From Erinaceus europaeus (taxonomy: Eukaryota; Chordata; Mammalia; Eulipotyphla; Erinaceidae), in NCBI RefSeq assembly GCF_950295315.1, contig NC_080179.1, positions 73,179,174 through 73,243,173 of the forward strand: DNA of 64,000 bases. The letters are read 5' to 3'. The position numbers and the translations under genes were made by a program. The notes under the pieces were generated by a model, which was not told the origin of the DNA, made no database searches, and was given only the letters and a program-made list of their open reading frames with translations. Shown here one piece after another: positions 53,875-64,000 of this stretch. How positions within the stretch are numbered: the stretch's first letter is position 1; each line of letters opens with the position of its first letter.

Positions 53875-54165
53875 CCCTTTTAATTGCCACCAGGGTTCCC
53901 ACTGGGGGTCAGTGCCAGCAGTAGGTATTACTAATCCACTACTCCTGGCAACAGCTTCCTCCTTTTCTTATTTTCCTTTTTTATTTCTATTTTATTTGAT
54001 AAAATAGAGAGAAATTGAAAGGGGAATGGGAGGTAGTGGTGAAGAGAGAAAGATAGACACTTGCCTGCTTTCCCGCTGACGAAGCTTCTCCCCAGCAGGT
54101 GGGGAATGGGGACTAGAACCCAGGTCCTTGAGATTGGTAGTCATTCAGCTAGGTGCACATAGAAA
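53875..54165 (-). mobile_element. tRNA-derived SINE, type I (old)
   Basis: 3' module (CCACCAGGGTTCCCACTGGG), purine stretch, CCCAGCAGGTGGGGAATGGG, and box B complement CTAGAACCCAGG; heads to TGTGCACCTAGC. Confidence 0.75.
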
Positions 54166-54384
54166 CAGCCGTGTTCATGGCGAGCTCGTTTCTAACTTGA
54201 TATTTAGAAATTTGTGTGGAAGACGTCCATGCCCATCTTACCCTTAGTATCTGCCTGCGCCCCCTCCCCCCCCTTGGTATCTACTTTGGAACTTGTCTGC
54301 TTGTCTTTTTCCACTCAGGTTTGGGGCTCGTACAACTCTATAATTTCCAGTGATTATTTTTTCTCACAGCCTCCTTCACCCCCG

Positions 54385-54423
54385 CCCTGTTATTATAGAG
54401 AAAGAGAGACATTAAGAGCAGAG

Positions 54424-54476
<53 letters not shown>

Positions 54477-54580
54477 TTAAAATACTGCTCCACTCTTTAT
54501 GACGCTTTGCTCACTGTAGGTATGGTATGGGACCTTGAACTTGGATCCTCTTATATGGTAATATGTTCTCTCTGTTTAGG
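54385..54580 (-). mobile_element. SINE with (GA)n expansion
   Basis: (GA)n at 54428-54474 is the complement of an expanded CT tract; the remainder GCTCCACTCTTTATGACGC, GACCTTGAACTTGGATCC is a decayed SINE head. Confidence 0.65.
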
Positions 54581-54729
54581 TGAGAGAACACTTGATTCTT
54601 GTTATCTGGACATTTATTATGATTTGAAATTATTTCATTTGAAAGTTGATTTGTCTGTATCCTTCAATTCATCCTAAGATCATTCTATGATCTTTTCTTT
54701 CTTTTTCTTCTTCTTTTTTTTATCAAGGG

Positions 54730-55190
54730 GGTTAATGCTTTACAGTACAATCACTGACATATGCACACAATTTCATTAGACAATAGGCCCCAAGAATTTT
54801 CTTCCTATCCACTCTCTCCCTCCCCAGAGCCCTTTCCTTTGGCGCAATATACCATGTTCAGTCCACATTTCACTTTGTGCTCTCCCTCCCTCTGCCAATT
54901 TTATTAACTCCCTCGGATATGTGAGATTAATTGGTTTTCATCCTTTCCTTTAGGCTTATCTCACTCAACATATGTTCGAGTTTCATCCAAAAGGATGCAA
55001 AGGAGACAATCTCACCATTTTTAACAGCTAAGTAATAGTCCATTATATATATATATATCAAAATTTTTAACCACTTGTGATGGTGGGCATCTGGGCTGCT
55101 TCCATTTTCTCATGATTACAAACTGCTGCCATGAACATAGGTATACAGATCTCTTCTGATAGGTATTTCCTTTTCATAGGGCTAACTATC
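54730..55190 (-). mobile_element. Old L1A-like 3' end
   Basis: GGTTAATGCTTTACAGTACA, CAGAGCCCTTTCCTTTGGCG + CAATATACC, TTTTTAACAGCTAAGTAATA and TCCATTATATATATATATC follow L1A 3'UTR and ORF2-end order but with heavy divergence. Confidence 0.7.
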
Positions 55191-55384
55191 TGGCACCAAA
55201 AAGCACACAGACAGACAATCAAATGTTGTGTGCATTGGTACCTTCTCTTTCATTCTCTGAACTTTTATAAGCATTTTTTATATCCTCCCCCTTTTATTCC
55301 CCTTCCTCCCTTCCTTCCTTTTTCCAAGATTTTCCCTGGAGTTTCCATGTTTGCACAATTCCACCACACTCACTTCTACCATTT

Positions 55385-55590
55385 CCAGAGGATTTTTTTT
55401 TTTGCTTTATTTTTTTAATAAACAATGAGAGGGAGTCTGAGAGATGAGAGTCGCCTTCACACTGTGACTCCACCACTTGAGAAGCCTCTCCCATGCAGGT
55501 GCTCTCATGTGGTGGCTGGGGGGCACGAATCTGGTCTTTCAGCGTGAAGAAGCATGACCTCTCCTGGGTGAGCCATCTCCTGGCTGCTAA
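55385..55590 (-). mobile_element. SINE relic
   Basis: T-run, GAGAGGGAGTCTGAGAGATG, CCACCACTTGAGAAGCCTCT and CCTGGGTGAGCCATCTCCTG: SINE order in complement. Confidence 0.6.
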
Positions 55591-55799
55591 AATTCTTTTA
55601 TAACAAATCCTATTATTACTTATACACTGTTAGTAATCCCTAGAGTGGTCTTTGTGTTCTAAGCCCGAGTGAGAGTGGCAACAGTATGAGACAGAGAGGA
55701 ATGTAAAGACCGAGAATACTATAGATGATAGATTTGAAATCCAGAGAAGCTATAGTGTACAATGCTAGACTTAACCACTTGGGTATTTAAGTGCTATAT

Positions 55800-55930
55800 A
55801 TTCTTTATTTTATTTTATTTTACTAAATACAGAGACAGGAGGAGAGAGAGAGAGACAGAGAGAAGCAGAGATTCCCTGTGAGAAATGTGCTGCTGGGGAT
55901 TCAACTTAGGACCTTCTGCTTGAGTATCAA
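55800..55930 (-). mobile_element. SINE fragment, type III-like
   Basis: TATTTTATTTTATTTTACTA tail complement, GAGAGAGAGAGACAGAGAG, and GGGGATTCAACTTAGGACC (box B complement). Confidence 0.6.
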
Positions 55931-55957
55931 TTTTTAAATTGATAAAAATTTTATACA

Positions 55958-56236
55958 GGGAGTTGGGCTGAAGCGCAGCGGGCTAAGCGCAGGTGGCGCA
56001 AAGCACAAAGACCAGCATAAGGATCCCAGTTCGAACCCCGGCTCCCCACCTGCAGGGGAGTCGCTTCGCAGGCGGTGAAGCAGGTCTGCAGGTGTCTGTC
56101 TTTCTCTCCTCCTCTCTGTCTTCCCCTCCCTCTCTCCATTTCTCTCTGTCCTATCCAACAACAACAACAATAATAACTACAACAATAAAACAACAAGGGC
56201 AACAAAAGGGAAAAAATAAATAAAATAAATAAAATA
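55958..56236 (+). mobile_element. tRNA-derived SINE, type I, young
   Basis: GAAGCGCAGCGGGCTAAGCG, box B AGTTCGAACCCCGG, full CAACAACAACAACAATAATA tail. Flanking AAAAATTTTATAC / AAAAATTTATAC duplication. Confidence 0.9.
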
Positions 56237-56275
56237 AAAAATTTATACATATAACTCTATAAAATAATCAAAATT

Positions 56276-56548
56276 AGGGAGTCGGGCATAGAGCAGCAGG
56301 TTAAGTGCAGGTGGCACAAAGTGCAAGGTTAAGGATCCCGGTTCGAGCCCCCAGCTCCCCACAGGTGGTGAAGCAGGTCTGCAGGTGTCTGTCTTTTTCT
56401 CCCCCTCTCTGTCTTCCCCTCCTCGCTCCATTTCTCTCTGTCCTGTCTAACAATAATGACATCAATAGCAACAACAACTACAACAATAAAACAACAAGGG
56501 CAGCAATAGTGAATAAATAAAAATTAAAATTAAAAAAATAAGAATTAA
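56276..56548 (+). mobile_element. tRNA-derived SINE, type I, with a small internal deletion
   Basis: Box B CGGTTCGAGCCCCC is intact, but the CCTGCAGGGGAGTCGCTTC segment before GGTGGTGAAGCAGG is missing. Perfect 15-bp TSD AAAATAATCAAAATT (56261-56275 and 56549-56563). Confidence 0.92.
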
Positions 56549-56563
56549 AAAATAATCAAAATT

Positions 56564-57214
56564 GAAATATGAGAAATCTAATGTACAACCCAACCAGCTC
56601 ATACATAGTGGTTCTAGCTTCATCTAATCAAAGTGGATACTAATTCTAGATGATATAAGTCGCAGACTGTAAGAAGCACCAGTTAACAGGATGCCTTTGC
56701 TGTCTTCTTCAACACATACTCTGTGACTTGAAATGTATAGTTCAAAAGCAGTATAGTAGAGTGGTATTACAAAAAAAAAAAAAAGAGAGAGAGAGAGAGA
56801 GAGAAATGTGGCAGGCTAGTACTGGGAAAACTACTCTTGAAAACTGATGTGAAAAAAAATATACAGACGACTTTCCTGCTTCAGGGAACTCAGCTGAACA
56901 CAGTGCAACTCTGCTGTGACTTCACTCCTGGCCTCCCTTCTTCCTTTTGCTCTCCAGATAGCAGAAGCCTTGCTGTGTGTGAGTGCCAATCAGAACACGA
57001 CACGCTATATATGTAACCTGGTAACTTTAAAGAACTGCAAAAAAATTTTTTAAAAAAAGTATCAAATGAGAAATGTGCCTTTGGTAAGGGTCCAGGGTTT
57101 GGGAGAACACCCTCTAGGCCTGCCTGCATCAATAAACCTGCCCCCTACTGACAGCCTCAAGGGACCTGCCTCTCTTTCTCCTGGAACAGTAGAAGCAGTG
57201 ACTTGGGAGGTGGC
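56564..57214. other. Unassigned sequence with A/GA run
   Basis: An A-run followed by (GA)n at about 56770-56803. Short ORFs (56890-57132) have no family resemblance. Confidence 0.5.
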
Positions 57215-57340
57215 GAGACTGGAGAAAGTGCTGGGCTCTCAGGTATGACATTTTGAGTTTGCTCCCTGGCACTGAATGTGCCAGAGGGACGCTTTTTGTG
57301 TTCTCTCTCTCTCTCTCTCTCATAAATAAATAAAGGAATA
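57215..57340 (+). mobile_element. SINE fragment, type II-like
   Basis: GTGCTGGGCTCTCAGGTATG, GAGTTTGCTCCCTGGCAC, CTCTCTCTCTCTCTCTCATA and ATAAATAAATAAAGG tail. Confidence 0.7.
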
Positions 57341-57344
57341 CATC

Positions 57345-57560
57345 TACATTTTATTTATGCTCTTTGATAGAGACAGAAAGAAATCCAGAGGGGAGGGGTT
57401 AAGTACAAAGAGCAAGAAAAAGAGGGAGACCTGAAGCAAGTGCTGAACCCTCTCCTCCTCCTCCCGCAGGAGGCAGGTATGGACTGGGGTTTTCAACTCA
57501 AGCCCTTGCACATGGGATTATGGGCGCTCAACTGAGTGTGCCAACACCTGGCCTCGTAAG
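57345..57560 (-). mobile_element. tRNA-derived SINE, type I (old)
   Basis: Complement: GGTGTTGGCACACTCAGTTG, decayed box B TTGAGTTGAAAACCCC, TCTTGTTT purine complement; directly abuts the preceding SINE on the other strand. Confidence 0.75.
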
Positions 57561-57587
57561 TGAATAAATCTTAAAGGGAAAGAAGGA

Positions 57588-57878
57588 GGGGGCTGGGCGG
57601 TGGCACACTGGGTTAAGCACACGTAGTAGGAAGCGGCAAGGATCTATCTGCTCAAGCAGATCTATCTGTTCAAGCCTCCTACTCTCCACCGGCAAGGAGG
57701 TCAATTCACAAGCGGTGAAGCAGGTGTCTCTTGTTCTATCTTCCCCTCTTCTTTTGATTTCTCTCTGTTCTATTCAATACAAAATGGGGAAAATAAATGT
57801 CCACCAAGGGCAGTGGGTTCACAGTGCTGGCACCTAGTCCCTTTGATAACCCTGGAGGTAGAAAAGAAAAGGGAGAGG
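57588..57878 (+). mobile_element. tRNA-derived SINE, type I
   Basis: GGGCGGTGGCACACTGGGTT head; a local duplication of GATCTATCTG / TCAAGCAG near box B (57645-57678); GCGGTGAAGCAGGTGTCTC; 3' module CACCAAGGGCAGTGGGTTC. Confidence 0.85.
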
Positions 57879-57970
57879 AAAGGAGAGGAGAGGAGAGGAG
57901 AGGAGAGGAGAGGAGAGGAGAGGAGAGGAGAGGAGAGGAGAGGAGAGGAGAGGAGAGGAGAGGAGAGGAG
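57879..57970. repeat. (AGGAG)n pentanucleotide microsatellite
   Basis: About 18 near-perfect AGGAG units at the purine-rich tail of the preceding SINE. Antisense LLSSPLLSSP frames are repeat translations. Confidence 0.95.
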
Positions 57971-58085
57971 GGGAGCATTTGGAACCTGGTTGTTGAAAAT
58001 GAGTTAAGATATAAAGCAGAACAAACTGTTGAGTGGAATCACACTGGTTCAAGCTAGAAGAGCAGAGAAAGCAATGGTATAAATT
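57971..58085 (-). mobile_element. L1B 3'UTR fragment
   Basis: GCATTTGGAACCTGGTTGTT, GAGTTAAGATATAAAGCAGA and CAAACTGTTGAGTGG correspond to the GGAACCTGGTGGCTGAAAAG to CAAATTGTTGAGCAATC part of L1B. Confidence 0.7.
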
Positions 58086-58876
58086 TCAGACGAAATGCTC
58101 AGGAACCAAGAACGCCCATGTCCATGGGCAGCAGCCAGCTCAAGAGAAGTAATGTATTTTCTCTGCTTTTGCTCTATGCAGGTTCTCATTGAATTGAATA
58201 ATGCTCAGAAGTCATGTCTTTCCAGCTGTCTGAAAAACCCCTTCGCATGCATAGTCCAACCATCATATAAACTCATCTATCTAAAACCAAAACATCTTTT
58301 AGGAAATGGTCCAATCCAGTTCAGAGGTGGGAAACATAGAATGGTTTGTGCCCATAAAGGGAAGGGGGGGTAAATATTAACAGGGTAAAGTGGGGTACAC
58401 TGAAAACAGACACATCAACAAAATTTAATTGCAAGTGATTTGCATTAAGTGTAGGCGACTGAAATACACACAGAATTCGAATGCATTATACTCATGAAAT
58501 AACTTACGACTCGCAACAGAGACTGCAGTACAACTGCAGCAGAGTCCACCATGTTGAGGTGGATCTAGAGAGCTCAGAATTAAAGCTCTTTCTCTTTCTG
58601 TGGCTGGGTTGCAGATGATACACTGATAAGTGAAGGCAGTTCTACAACCTCACATCACTCTGGTAGGCATGGAAAGCTGCTTAGTACCAAGGAGCCTGAT
58701 TCTGCTTGCAGGACTGTCTTATATCAAAGGACTCTCATTGGTACATTCAATGTTTAATTTATTAGCTAGCATTACTACCTAGTAATAATAGTTTTATCAT
58801 CCACATGAGTTAATGTCAGTGCCTTAAAATGTGCAGTTAGAGGTTAACTTTGTATCATTAATTTTCAGTTGCAGAA
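58086..58876. other. Unassigned unique sequence
   Basis: No repeat recognised. The frame 58095-58373 (92 codons) has no family resemblance and I do not call it a gene. Confidence 0.5.
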
Positions 58877-58968
58877 AAGGGACTTTTAAAATTTATTTTA
58901 AAAAGGAGACATTAACAAAACCATAGGATAAGAGGGGTGAAACTCCACACAATTTCCACTACCAGATC
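58877..58968 (-). mobile_element. Ultra-short L1B 3'-end insertion
   Basis: AAAATTTATTTTAAAAAGGA + GACATTAACAAAACC through ACTCCACACAATTTCCACTA: only the terminal ~90 bases of L1B. No clear TSD. Confidence 0.8.
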
Positions 58969-60005
58969 TAATAAAATAGTAATAATAAAATAGAATGGAG
59001 TTTTTACCCTAACAGTCAGTCTGCAGCTTGGACGGCTCTGGATTGGCTCAGGCAGCCTGAGCAAAGACAGCCAATTGTAAGAAATATCCAAAAAATAAAC
59101 CCTCCAGGTAGTCTTTCCTAGGCAGGGGTGAGGCTCTCATTGGTCAGGTATTTTGTCACTCAAATAGAGCTCCAGCCACTTAGAAAAACAAACAAACAAA
59201 AACAGAAGGAAAGCAAAAAGTGAAAGGATTGAAATGACACCCCTGGTGAGCAGGCATCTTAGTAAAGAAAATAGCTCAGCTGAGAGCAGCTGTCCAGCCC
59301 CTGGGGGCTGATTCTGGGGTGGGGGGAGGGGTGAGCTTCAGAAATAATCAAAAGATTTCCTTTCTTTTCCCCCCCTGGCCTCTGTTTTCTGACCCAAGAA
59401 CGAGCTATAGGACCCCTCCTTGTTGTCACACTTAGGACTCCTTATTCACACTTCTGCTGACTGCCCAGTATCCTACCATCTCCAGAGAATCCTAGGTCAC
59501 CAGCCGCTGCTTGTTTGAGCTCAAACCAGCAGCTAGCTGCCTCCAAGTCTGCCCTCCGTATCATCAACATTCTACCCATTAAGTTTGTACAGGGACAAAG
59601 TAGTCTCTTTTCAGTGAAGGCAGAATTCCACCCTCACAATAGTCACACCTATATTTAGTGTGACTTTCCAGGGAGCTTCTCCTAAATGATTGTCTTCATT
59701 TCTCCCCAACACCCTATTTTCTAGCTGAGTCTACTTAAGATAATGACTGAAATCACCTGGGTGAGTTTTTCAAGCTTTTTGGCTCTCTCGTATAGCAGGT
59801 ATGTGTCTGATATGAAAGGTCTTTTATGTTTTCTCTCAACAGTCTGTCTGATACTTGTTTCAGTATTTGTCAGCTTACAAGAAGCCAGAGTGGATGGGCT
59901 GATCTTGCTTGCTTCCTACCAAATTAGACTAAATATTTCTTTGCCAGGATTTTTGTTCTTAAAATACATTTATCACAAAGAATGTAGTATTTAAATGTCA
60001 ATTGA
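58969..60005. other. Repeat-poor sequence with CCAAT motifs
   Basis: ATTGGCT (59032), CCAATTG (59070) and ATTGGTC (59139) cluster within ~110 bp, beside a 15-bp perfect palindromic unit CTCAGGCAGCCTGAG (about 59038-59052). No ORF that looks coding (59743-59994 is not recognisable). The longest stretch here of mixed-composition DNA without a named repeat. Confidence 0.45.
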
Positions 60006-60160
60006 GTGGTCCGGGAGGTGGCACAGTGGTAAAGCTTTGGACTCTTAAGCATGAGGTCACGAGTTCGATCCCCATCAACACATGTGCCAGAGTGATGTCC
60101 AGTTCTTTCTCCTCCTATCTTTCTCATAAATAAATAAAATCTTTGAAGAAGCAAATAAAT
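60006..60160 (+). mobile_element. tRNA-derived SINE, type II
   Basis: GGAGGTGGCACAGTGGTAAA, box B GAGTTCGATCCCC, GTGCCAGAGTGATGTCC, CATAAATAAATAAAATC tail. TSD AAATGTCAATTGA / AAATGTCGATTGA (59993-60005, 60161-60173). Confidence 0.92.
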
Positions 60161-60173
60161 AAATGTCGATTGA

Positions 60174-61045
60174 AACACTATCTCCCCATAGGATTAACCA
60201 ATGTCAACAAATTAGTGAATAGCAAGAATGTGTATTCATTTTAAGTTACATTGCCTATTTGGTATGTAATTTTATATTTTAAATAGAAAATGCATATTTA
60301 GATAGAGACAAGCAAAATTATGTAAAATATTCTATTTAGAGAAGTCTCTTTTTCATTCTTATCTGTATTACACTTTGCCTTCTATAGTTCACTATTTTAG
60401 CTTCAGGTTTATATTGGCAGTGTTTCTGTATGCAAAAGAGATATGCATGTGTTTTGTGTATTCAGTTATATAATTTATTTGCTTTTGGAGCAAATGTAAC
60501 TACCATGTCAACTGCTCAGTTTCCTGTTTTTTTCTAAGTTAAAAATGTACTTTACAGATAATCTATATCAGTGTATAAAATTAGTTGCATTTTTTATTTG
60601 CATATGATTCTGCTGTATAGGTAGCAAATAATTGCTTTAATTTAGTGTTTAAATAGGTACTTGACTAAATCTCTTGTTTGATATAATAAATAATATTATA
60701 ATCAATAGCAGCATGCATTCATGGCATTATGATCAGTGTTAGAAGGTAAATACCTGTAATTTTGTAAGTATAAAACTGATTTTAATACTAATTTGAAGTA
60801 ATGTGCATTTAAATAAGATTAAATGATGTGATTTATAAGTACACTGAATTAAAACTGAATGAATGGAAACAGTAGTACAAACAATAAACCAGGAAATCAC
60901 TTAAAAGATTAGCAGCATATAATTGTTGCATATGTAGTAAAAAAATTGTTTTTATTTAATGTCTTACTAATAGACATTTGATAAAATAGTTTGTTAGGTA
61001 TAACAGCAATAATGTAGTTTCTTTATAATTATAAATATAGTTTTT
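60174..61045. other. AT-rich unique sequence
   Basis: About 870 bp with no repeat or ORF recognised; strongly AT-rich. Confidence 0.5.
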
Positions 61046-61061
61046 AAAAGAGTATCTTCAC

Positions 61062-61200
61062 GTGGTTCAGGAGGTGATGCAGTGAATAAAGCTTTGGACT
61101 CTCAAGCACGAGGTCTTGAGTTCGATCCCCAGCAGCACATGTACCAGAGTGATGTCTGCTTCTTTCTCTCTCCTGCTATCTTTCTCATCAATAAGCAAAA
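61062..61200 (+). mobile_element. tRNA-derived SINE, type II (first of three)
   Basis: GGTTCAGGAGGTGATGCAGT, GCTTTGGACTCTCAAGCACG, box B GAGTTCGATCCCC. The left TSD is AAAAGAGTATCTTCAC (61046-61061). Confidence 0.88.
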
Positions 61201-61203
61201 AGG

Positions 61204-61362
61204 GGAGGGAGGTAAATAGCATAATGGTTATGCAAAGAGACTTTCATGCCTGAGGCACCAAAGTCCCCTGCATTACCGTAAACCAGAGCTGAGCAGTGTT
61301 CTGATAAAAAGAAAGAAAAAAATAAAGAAAGGAAGGAAGGAAGGAAGGAAGGAAGGGAGAAA
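61204..61362 (+). mobile_element. tRNA-derived SINE, type III (second of three), GGAA tail
   Basis: AAATAGCATAATGGTTATGC, CCTGAGGCACCAAAGTCCCC, then an A-rich tail grown into (GGAA)n at about 61331-61356. Confidence 0.82.
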
Positions 61363-61365
61363 AAT

Positions 61366-61512
61366 TGGTCCGGTAAGGAGGTGGCACAGTGGATAAAGTG
61401 TCATACTCTCAAGCATGAAGTCCCGAGTTCAATCCCTGGCCACACATGTGCCAGAATTATGTCTGGTTCTTTCTCTCCTCCTATCCCTCTCATTAATAAA
61501 TAAAATATTTTA
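61366..61512 (+). mobile_element. tRNA-derived SINE, type II (third of three)
   Basis: GGTCCGGTAAGGAGGTGGCA, box B GAGTTCAATCCC, TAATAAATAAAATATTTT tail. The right TSD AAAAGAGTACCTTCAC (61513-61528) pairs with the copy to the left of the first SINE, so it encloses all three. Confidence 0.88.
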
Positions 61513-61744
61513 AAAAGAGTACCTTCACACTCTATGAATATGCACTGAGTGCCTTTTTATCTTACATGTCAAAGGTGTTTAACTGTTAGATTGTAATGAG
61601 CTGAAGTTATGATACTAATAATAAATGCTCACACATTTTCTTTTTGCATTGGTCAACCAAAGTAGGATATAGACTAAAATTTAGTGATAATATTTACCAG
61701 AACTTCTTTAGATGTACTGCCTATTTCAAGAACTTCTTGTTCTG

Positions 61745-61928
61745 TAAATATGTATTATTATTTTAAATGACAAAGAGCAAGAGAGATCCAGAGAGGAGAA
61801 AGAATCAAGGAGAACAGAGCTCTTCTCAGCTCTGGTTTATCGTGGTACTGGGGATTGAATTTAGGATTTTAGAACCTCAGCCATGAGACTTTTTATATAA
61901 CCACTATCCTATCTACCCTACACCCGTG
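61745..61928 (-). mobile_element. tRNA-derived SINE, type III
   Basis: Complement GATAGGATAGTGGTTATATA, TCAATCCCCAGTACCACG, TTTCTCCTCTCTGGATCTC. Confidence 0.78.
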
Positions 61929-61959
61929 AGCTTCTAACAAGTAATTCTAGGATCAAATT

Positions 61960-62850
61960 TAGATTCTATATATTCTCCCCTAATTTCCATTCTCTTTCTC
62001 TCTAACTTCAGTATCACTTGATTGAGGGAATACTAATTTACAGGATTGTTGTTTTCACAAGAGTACAACTTCACATTTCAATGAAACAAGTGTCATCTCA
62101 CTCTTCATCGGTCATCTTGCTCCACCATAGGGATTTAAGTTCCACCTCCCCTTAATAGTACTCATTTCCCACTTCTCGATCCCAAAATATGCTAAAATAG
62201 ACTACATTTTATTGAATAGTCACCCCGGATTGTCCTTTATTTCTTAGATTTTACTTCTTTTTTTTTTTTTCCCTCCAGGGTTATTGCTGGGCTCGGTGCC
62301 TGCACCATGAATCCACCGCTCCTGGAGGCCATTTTTTCCCCCTTTTTGTTGCCCTAGTTGTTGCAGCCTCGTTGTGGTTATTATTGCCATTGTTGACGTT
62401 GCTTTGTTGTTGGATAGGACAGAGAGAAATGGAGAGAGGAGGGGAAGACAGAGAGAGAGGGGGAGAGAAAGACAGACACCTGCAGACCTGCTTCACCGCC
62501 TGTAAAGCGACTCCCCTGCAGGTGGGGAGCCGGGGCTCGAACCGGGATCCTTACGCCGGTCCCTGCGCTTTGCGCCACGTGCGCTTAACCCGCTGCGCCA
62601 CCGCCCGACCCCCTAGATTCTACTTCTGAGTGGGATCATCCAATATTCATTCTTTTCCCTCTGGCTTATTTTACTCAACATGATCCTGTCCAGTTCCATC
62701 CTTGAAACAAAAGCGAAGACATTGTTGTTTCAAACAGATATGTAGTATTCCACTGTGAACATATATCCCAACTTCTCTAACCACTCATCTGTTGCTGGGC
62801 CCTAAGGACTGCTTCCTTAATATCCTTTTCTACGCAACTTTATAATGTGA
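61960..62850 (-). mobile_element. Old L1 3' end (interrupted by a SINE)
   Basis: Decayed complement of L1 3'UTR and ORF2 end: GAGTACAACTTCACATTTCA, then after the SINE GAGTGGGATCATCCAATATT, CAACATGATCCTGTCCAGTT, GTAGTATTCCACTGTGAAC, CCACTCATCTGTTGCTGG. Left limit approximate. Confidence 0.65.
62258..62613 (-). mobile_element. Full-length tRNA-derived SINE, type I, young
   Basis: Complement: GTGGCGCAGCGGGTTAAGCG (box A), GGTTCGAGCCCCGGCTCCC (box B), the whole tail, the CCTGGAGG 3' module and A-tail. Many CpGs kept (for example TTACGCCGG). TSD TAGATTTTACTTC / TAGATTCTACTTC (62245-62257, 62614-62626). The best copy in the window for a family consensus. Confidence 0.94.
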
Positions 62851-63493
62851 GTTAGTTCTTAATCTGAATTTATTAGAAGCAGTTTTCTAGAAAATAAAGA
62901 TATGTTAACTCATATATTATTGCTTTCTGATCCCATTTTTACAGGTTGGATAAATTTACAATAGCTATGATTCTAAATATATCAGTTTGAAAGTATATTT
63001 TCACATTTAATCATTATATCACATTATAACCAGTTATCTCACACCGTCCTAAAAAGAGTTCTCCATTATTTAATCACATATATGAGAGGTGAACAGTTAA
63101 AAATAATTAATTATTCTACTTACCTATCAACAATTGATGTCTTATTACTCTCTTGTGGGGACTAAGTGCCTTCATTAAAATTTAGCAAAAGTCTTTCCAA
63201 ATTCTGTAAATGTAGAACTGACAAACCAAAACAAGAAAAAGAAAATTAGCCTTACTCAGTTAAACATTAGTATTTGAGCAAATTGCTTAATAACCACACA
63301 TCAGAATTTGAATTTACATATTCAAAACACGGCAGCATTCCATGCTTTATTCATTTACATTTTTTCTCTCCAGCTTACTATGGGAATTAAATAAAATTGA
63401 TATGATTGCTCTCTACCTTATTTGCTGTCAACCTTCAGAAATAAGAGTTTTTCAGCTTTGGAATTAACTTTTAAATGAAATCACAGTTGCTTT
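62851..63493. other. AT-rich unique sequence
   Basis: No gene or repeat recognised. Confidence 0.5.
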
Positions 63494-64000
63494 TTTAAAA
63501 TATTTATTTATTCATTTATTTATAAAAAGGAAACATTGACTAAACTATAGGATAATAGGGGTACAACTCCACACAATTCCCACCACTAGCTCTCCGCATC
63601 CCATCTCCTCCCCTGATAGCTTTCCTATTCTTTATCCCTCTGGGAGCATGGATCCAGGGTCGTTGTGGGTTGCAGAAGGTGGAAGGTCTGGCTTCTGTAA
63701 TTGCTTCTCTGCTGAACATGGGTGTTGACAGGTGGATCCATACTCCCAGCCTATCTCTCTCTTTCCCTAGTGGGGCAGGGCTCTGGGGAAGTGGAGCTCC
63801 AGGACACATTGGTGGGGTCGTCTGTCCAGGGAAGTCTGGTCGGCATCATGCTAGCATCTGGAACCTGGTGGCTGAAAAGAGAGTTAACATACAAAGCCAA
63901 ACAAATTGTTGACCAGTCATGAACCTAAAGGCTGGAATAGTGCAGATGAAGAGTTGGGGGGTCCTCCATTTTGTAGATAGCTAGTAGGCATATTTTAGTT
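63494..64000 (-). mobile_element. L1B LINE 3'UTR, runs off the window
   Basis: TATTTATTTATTCATTTATT tail complement, ACTCCACACAATTCCCACCA, GGGAGCATGGATCCAGGGTC, GAGAGTTAACATACAAAGCC. It continues past 64000, so its 5' limit is unknown; after about 63940 it follows the 40990-41050 subfamily (CCTACTAAG / CTATC) rather than 4289-5471. Confidence 0.85.

Noticed and set aside
57736..58007. LLSSPLLSSP / ERRGEERRGE repeat proteins
   Set aside because: Translations of the (AGGAG)n microsatellite on the two strands.

Overview
This is non-coding, repeat-dense mammalian DNA. No host protein-coding exon is supported on either strand. The many tRNA-derived SINEs carrying RNA polymerase III box A/B motifs, with tails such as CAACAATAATAACTACAAC, look like hedgehog (Erinaceidae) ERI-type SINEs, and the L1 3' ends fit the same source. 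The host assignment is recognition from memory and was not checked by alignment. I use these labels. L1A: L1 whose 3' end reads like TTAATTCCCCAATAAAG. L1B: L1 with a long (>1 kb) 3'UTR ending in the ACTCCACACAATTCCCACC block. L1C: an older relative of L1B. SINE type I: long, with GTGAAGCAGGTCTGCAGGTG. SINE type II: short, with AAAGCTTTGGACTC. SINE type III: short, with AGCATAATGGTTATGCAAAG. TSD: target-site duplication.

Layout. 1-7.5 kb: L1B/L1C 3'UTR pieces and SINEs, including an inverted L1B at 452-1790. 8.0-13.8 kb: a nearly complete minus-strand L1A with an intact ORF1, a broken ORF2, a class II solo LTR and an unidentified 155-bp insertion. 13.8-21.6 kb: L1 fragments, SINEs, an LTR with a primer-binding site, and long stretches with nothing recognisable. 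21.6-27.5 kb: a second minus-strand L1A carrying an ERV1 solo LTR, an L1B and a SINE, followed by another solo LTR. 27.7-29.1 kb: an L1 5'UTR and ORF1 remnant hosting a 33-nt U2 snRNA fragment. 30.3-38.0 kb: a solo LTR, then a provirus (31189-37990) with near-identical 729-bp LTRs sitting inside a TCTA microsatellite; its interior is mostly non-coding, keeps an env transmembrane-subunit remnant and is interrupted by a 5'-inverted L1B. 38-64 kb: more nested SINEs, L1 pieces, two solo LTRs, microsatellites, and unique AT-rich blocks (notably 58.1-60.0, 60.2-61.0 and 62.9-63.5 kb).

The window is best read as a record of retrotransposition. Many TSDs can be read directly: 6 bp for four class II solo LTRs, 4 bp for an ERV1 LTR, and 11-17 bp for L1-mobilised copies. 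They give relative ages: L1B jumped into a provirus whose LTRs differ at three positions by eye, so L1B was active recently. I found no gene cluster, CRISPR, defence system or other multi-gene system. The points most worth following up are the U2 snRNA micro-insertion (28749-28809), the unidentified 155-bp retrosequence (9831-9985), the provirus with TG...AA LTR ends, three twin-priming L1 inversions, and an L1 that joins a 5'UTR directly to its 3' end (47034-48578).
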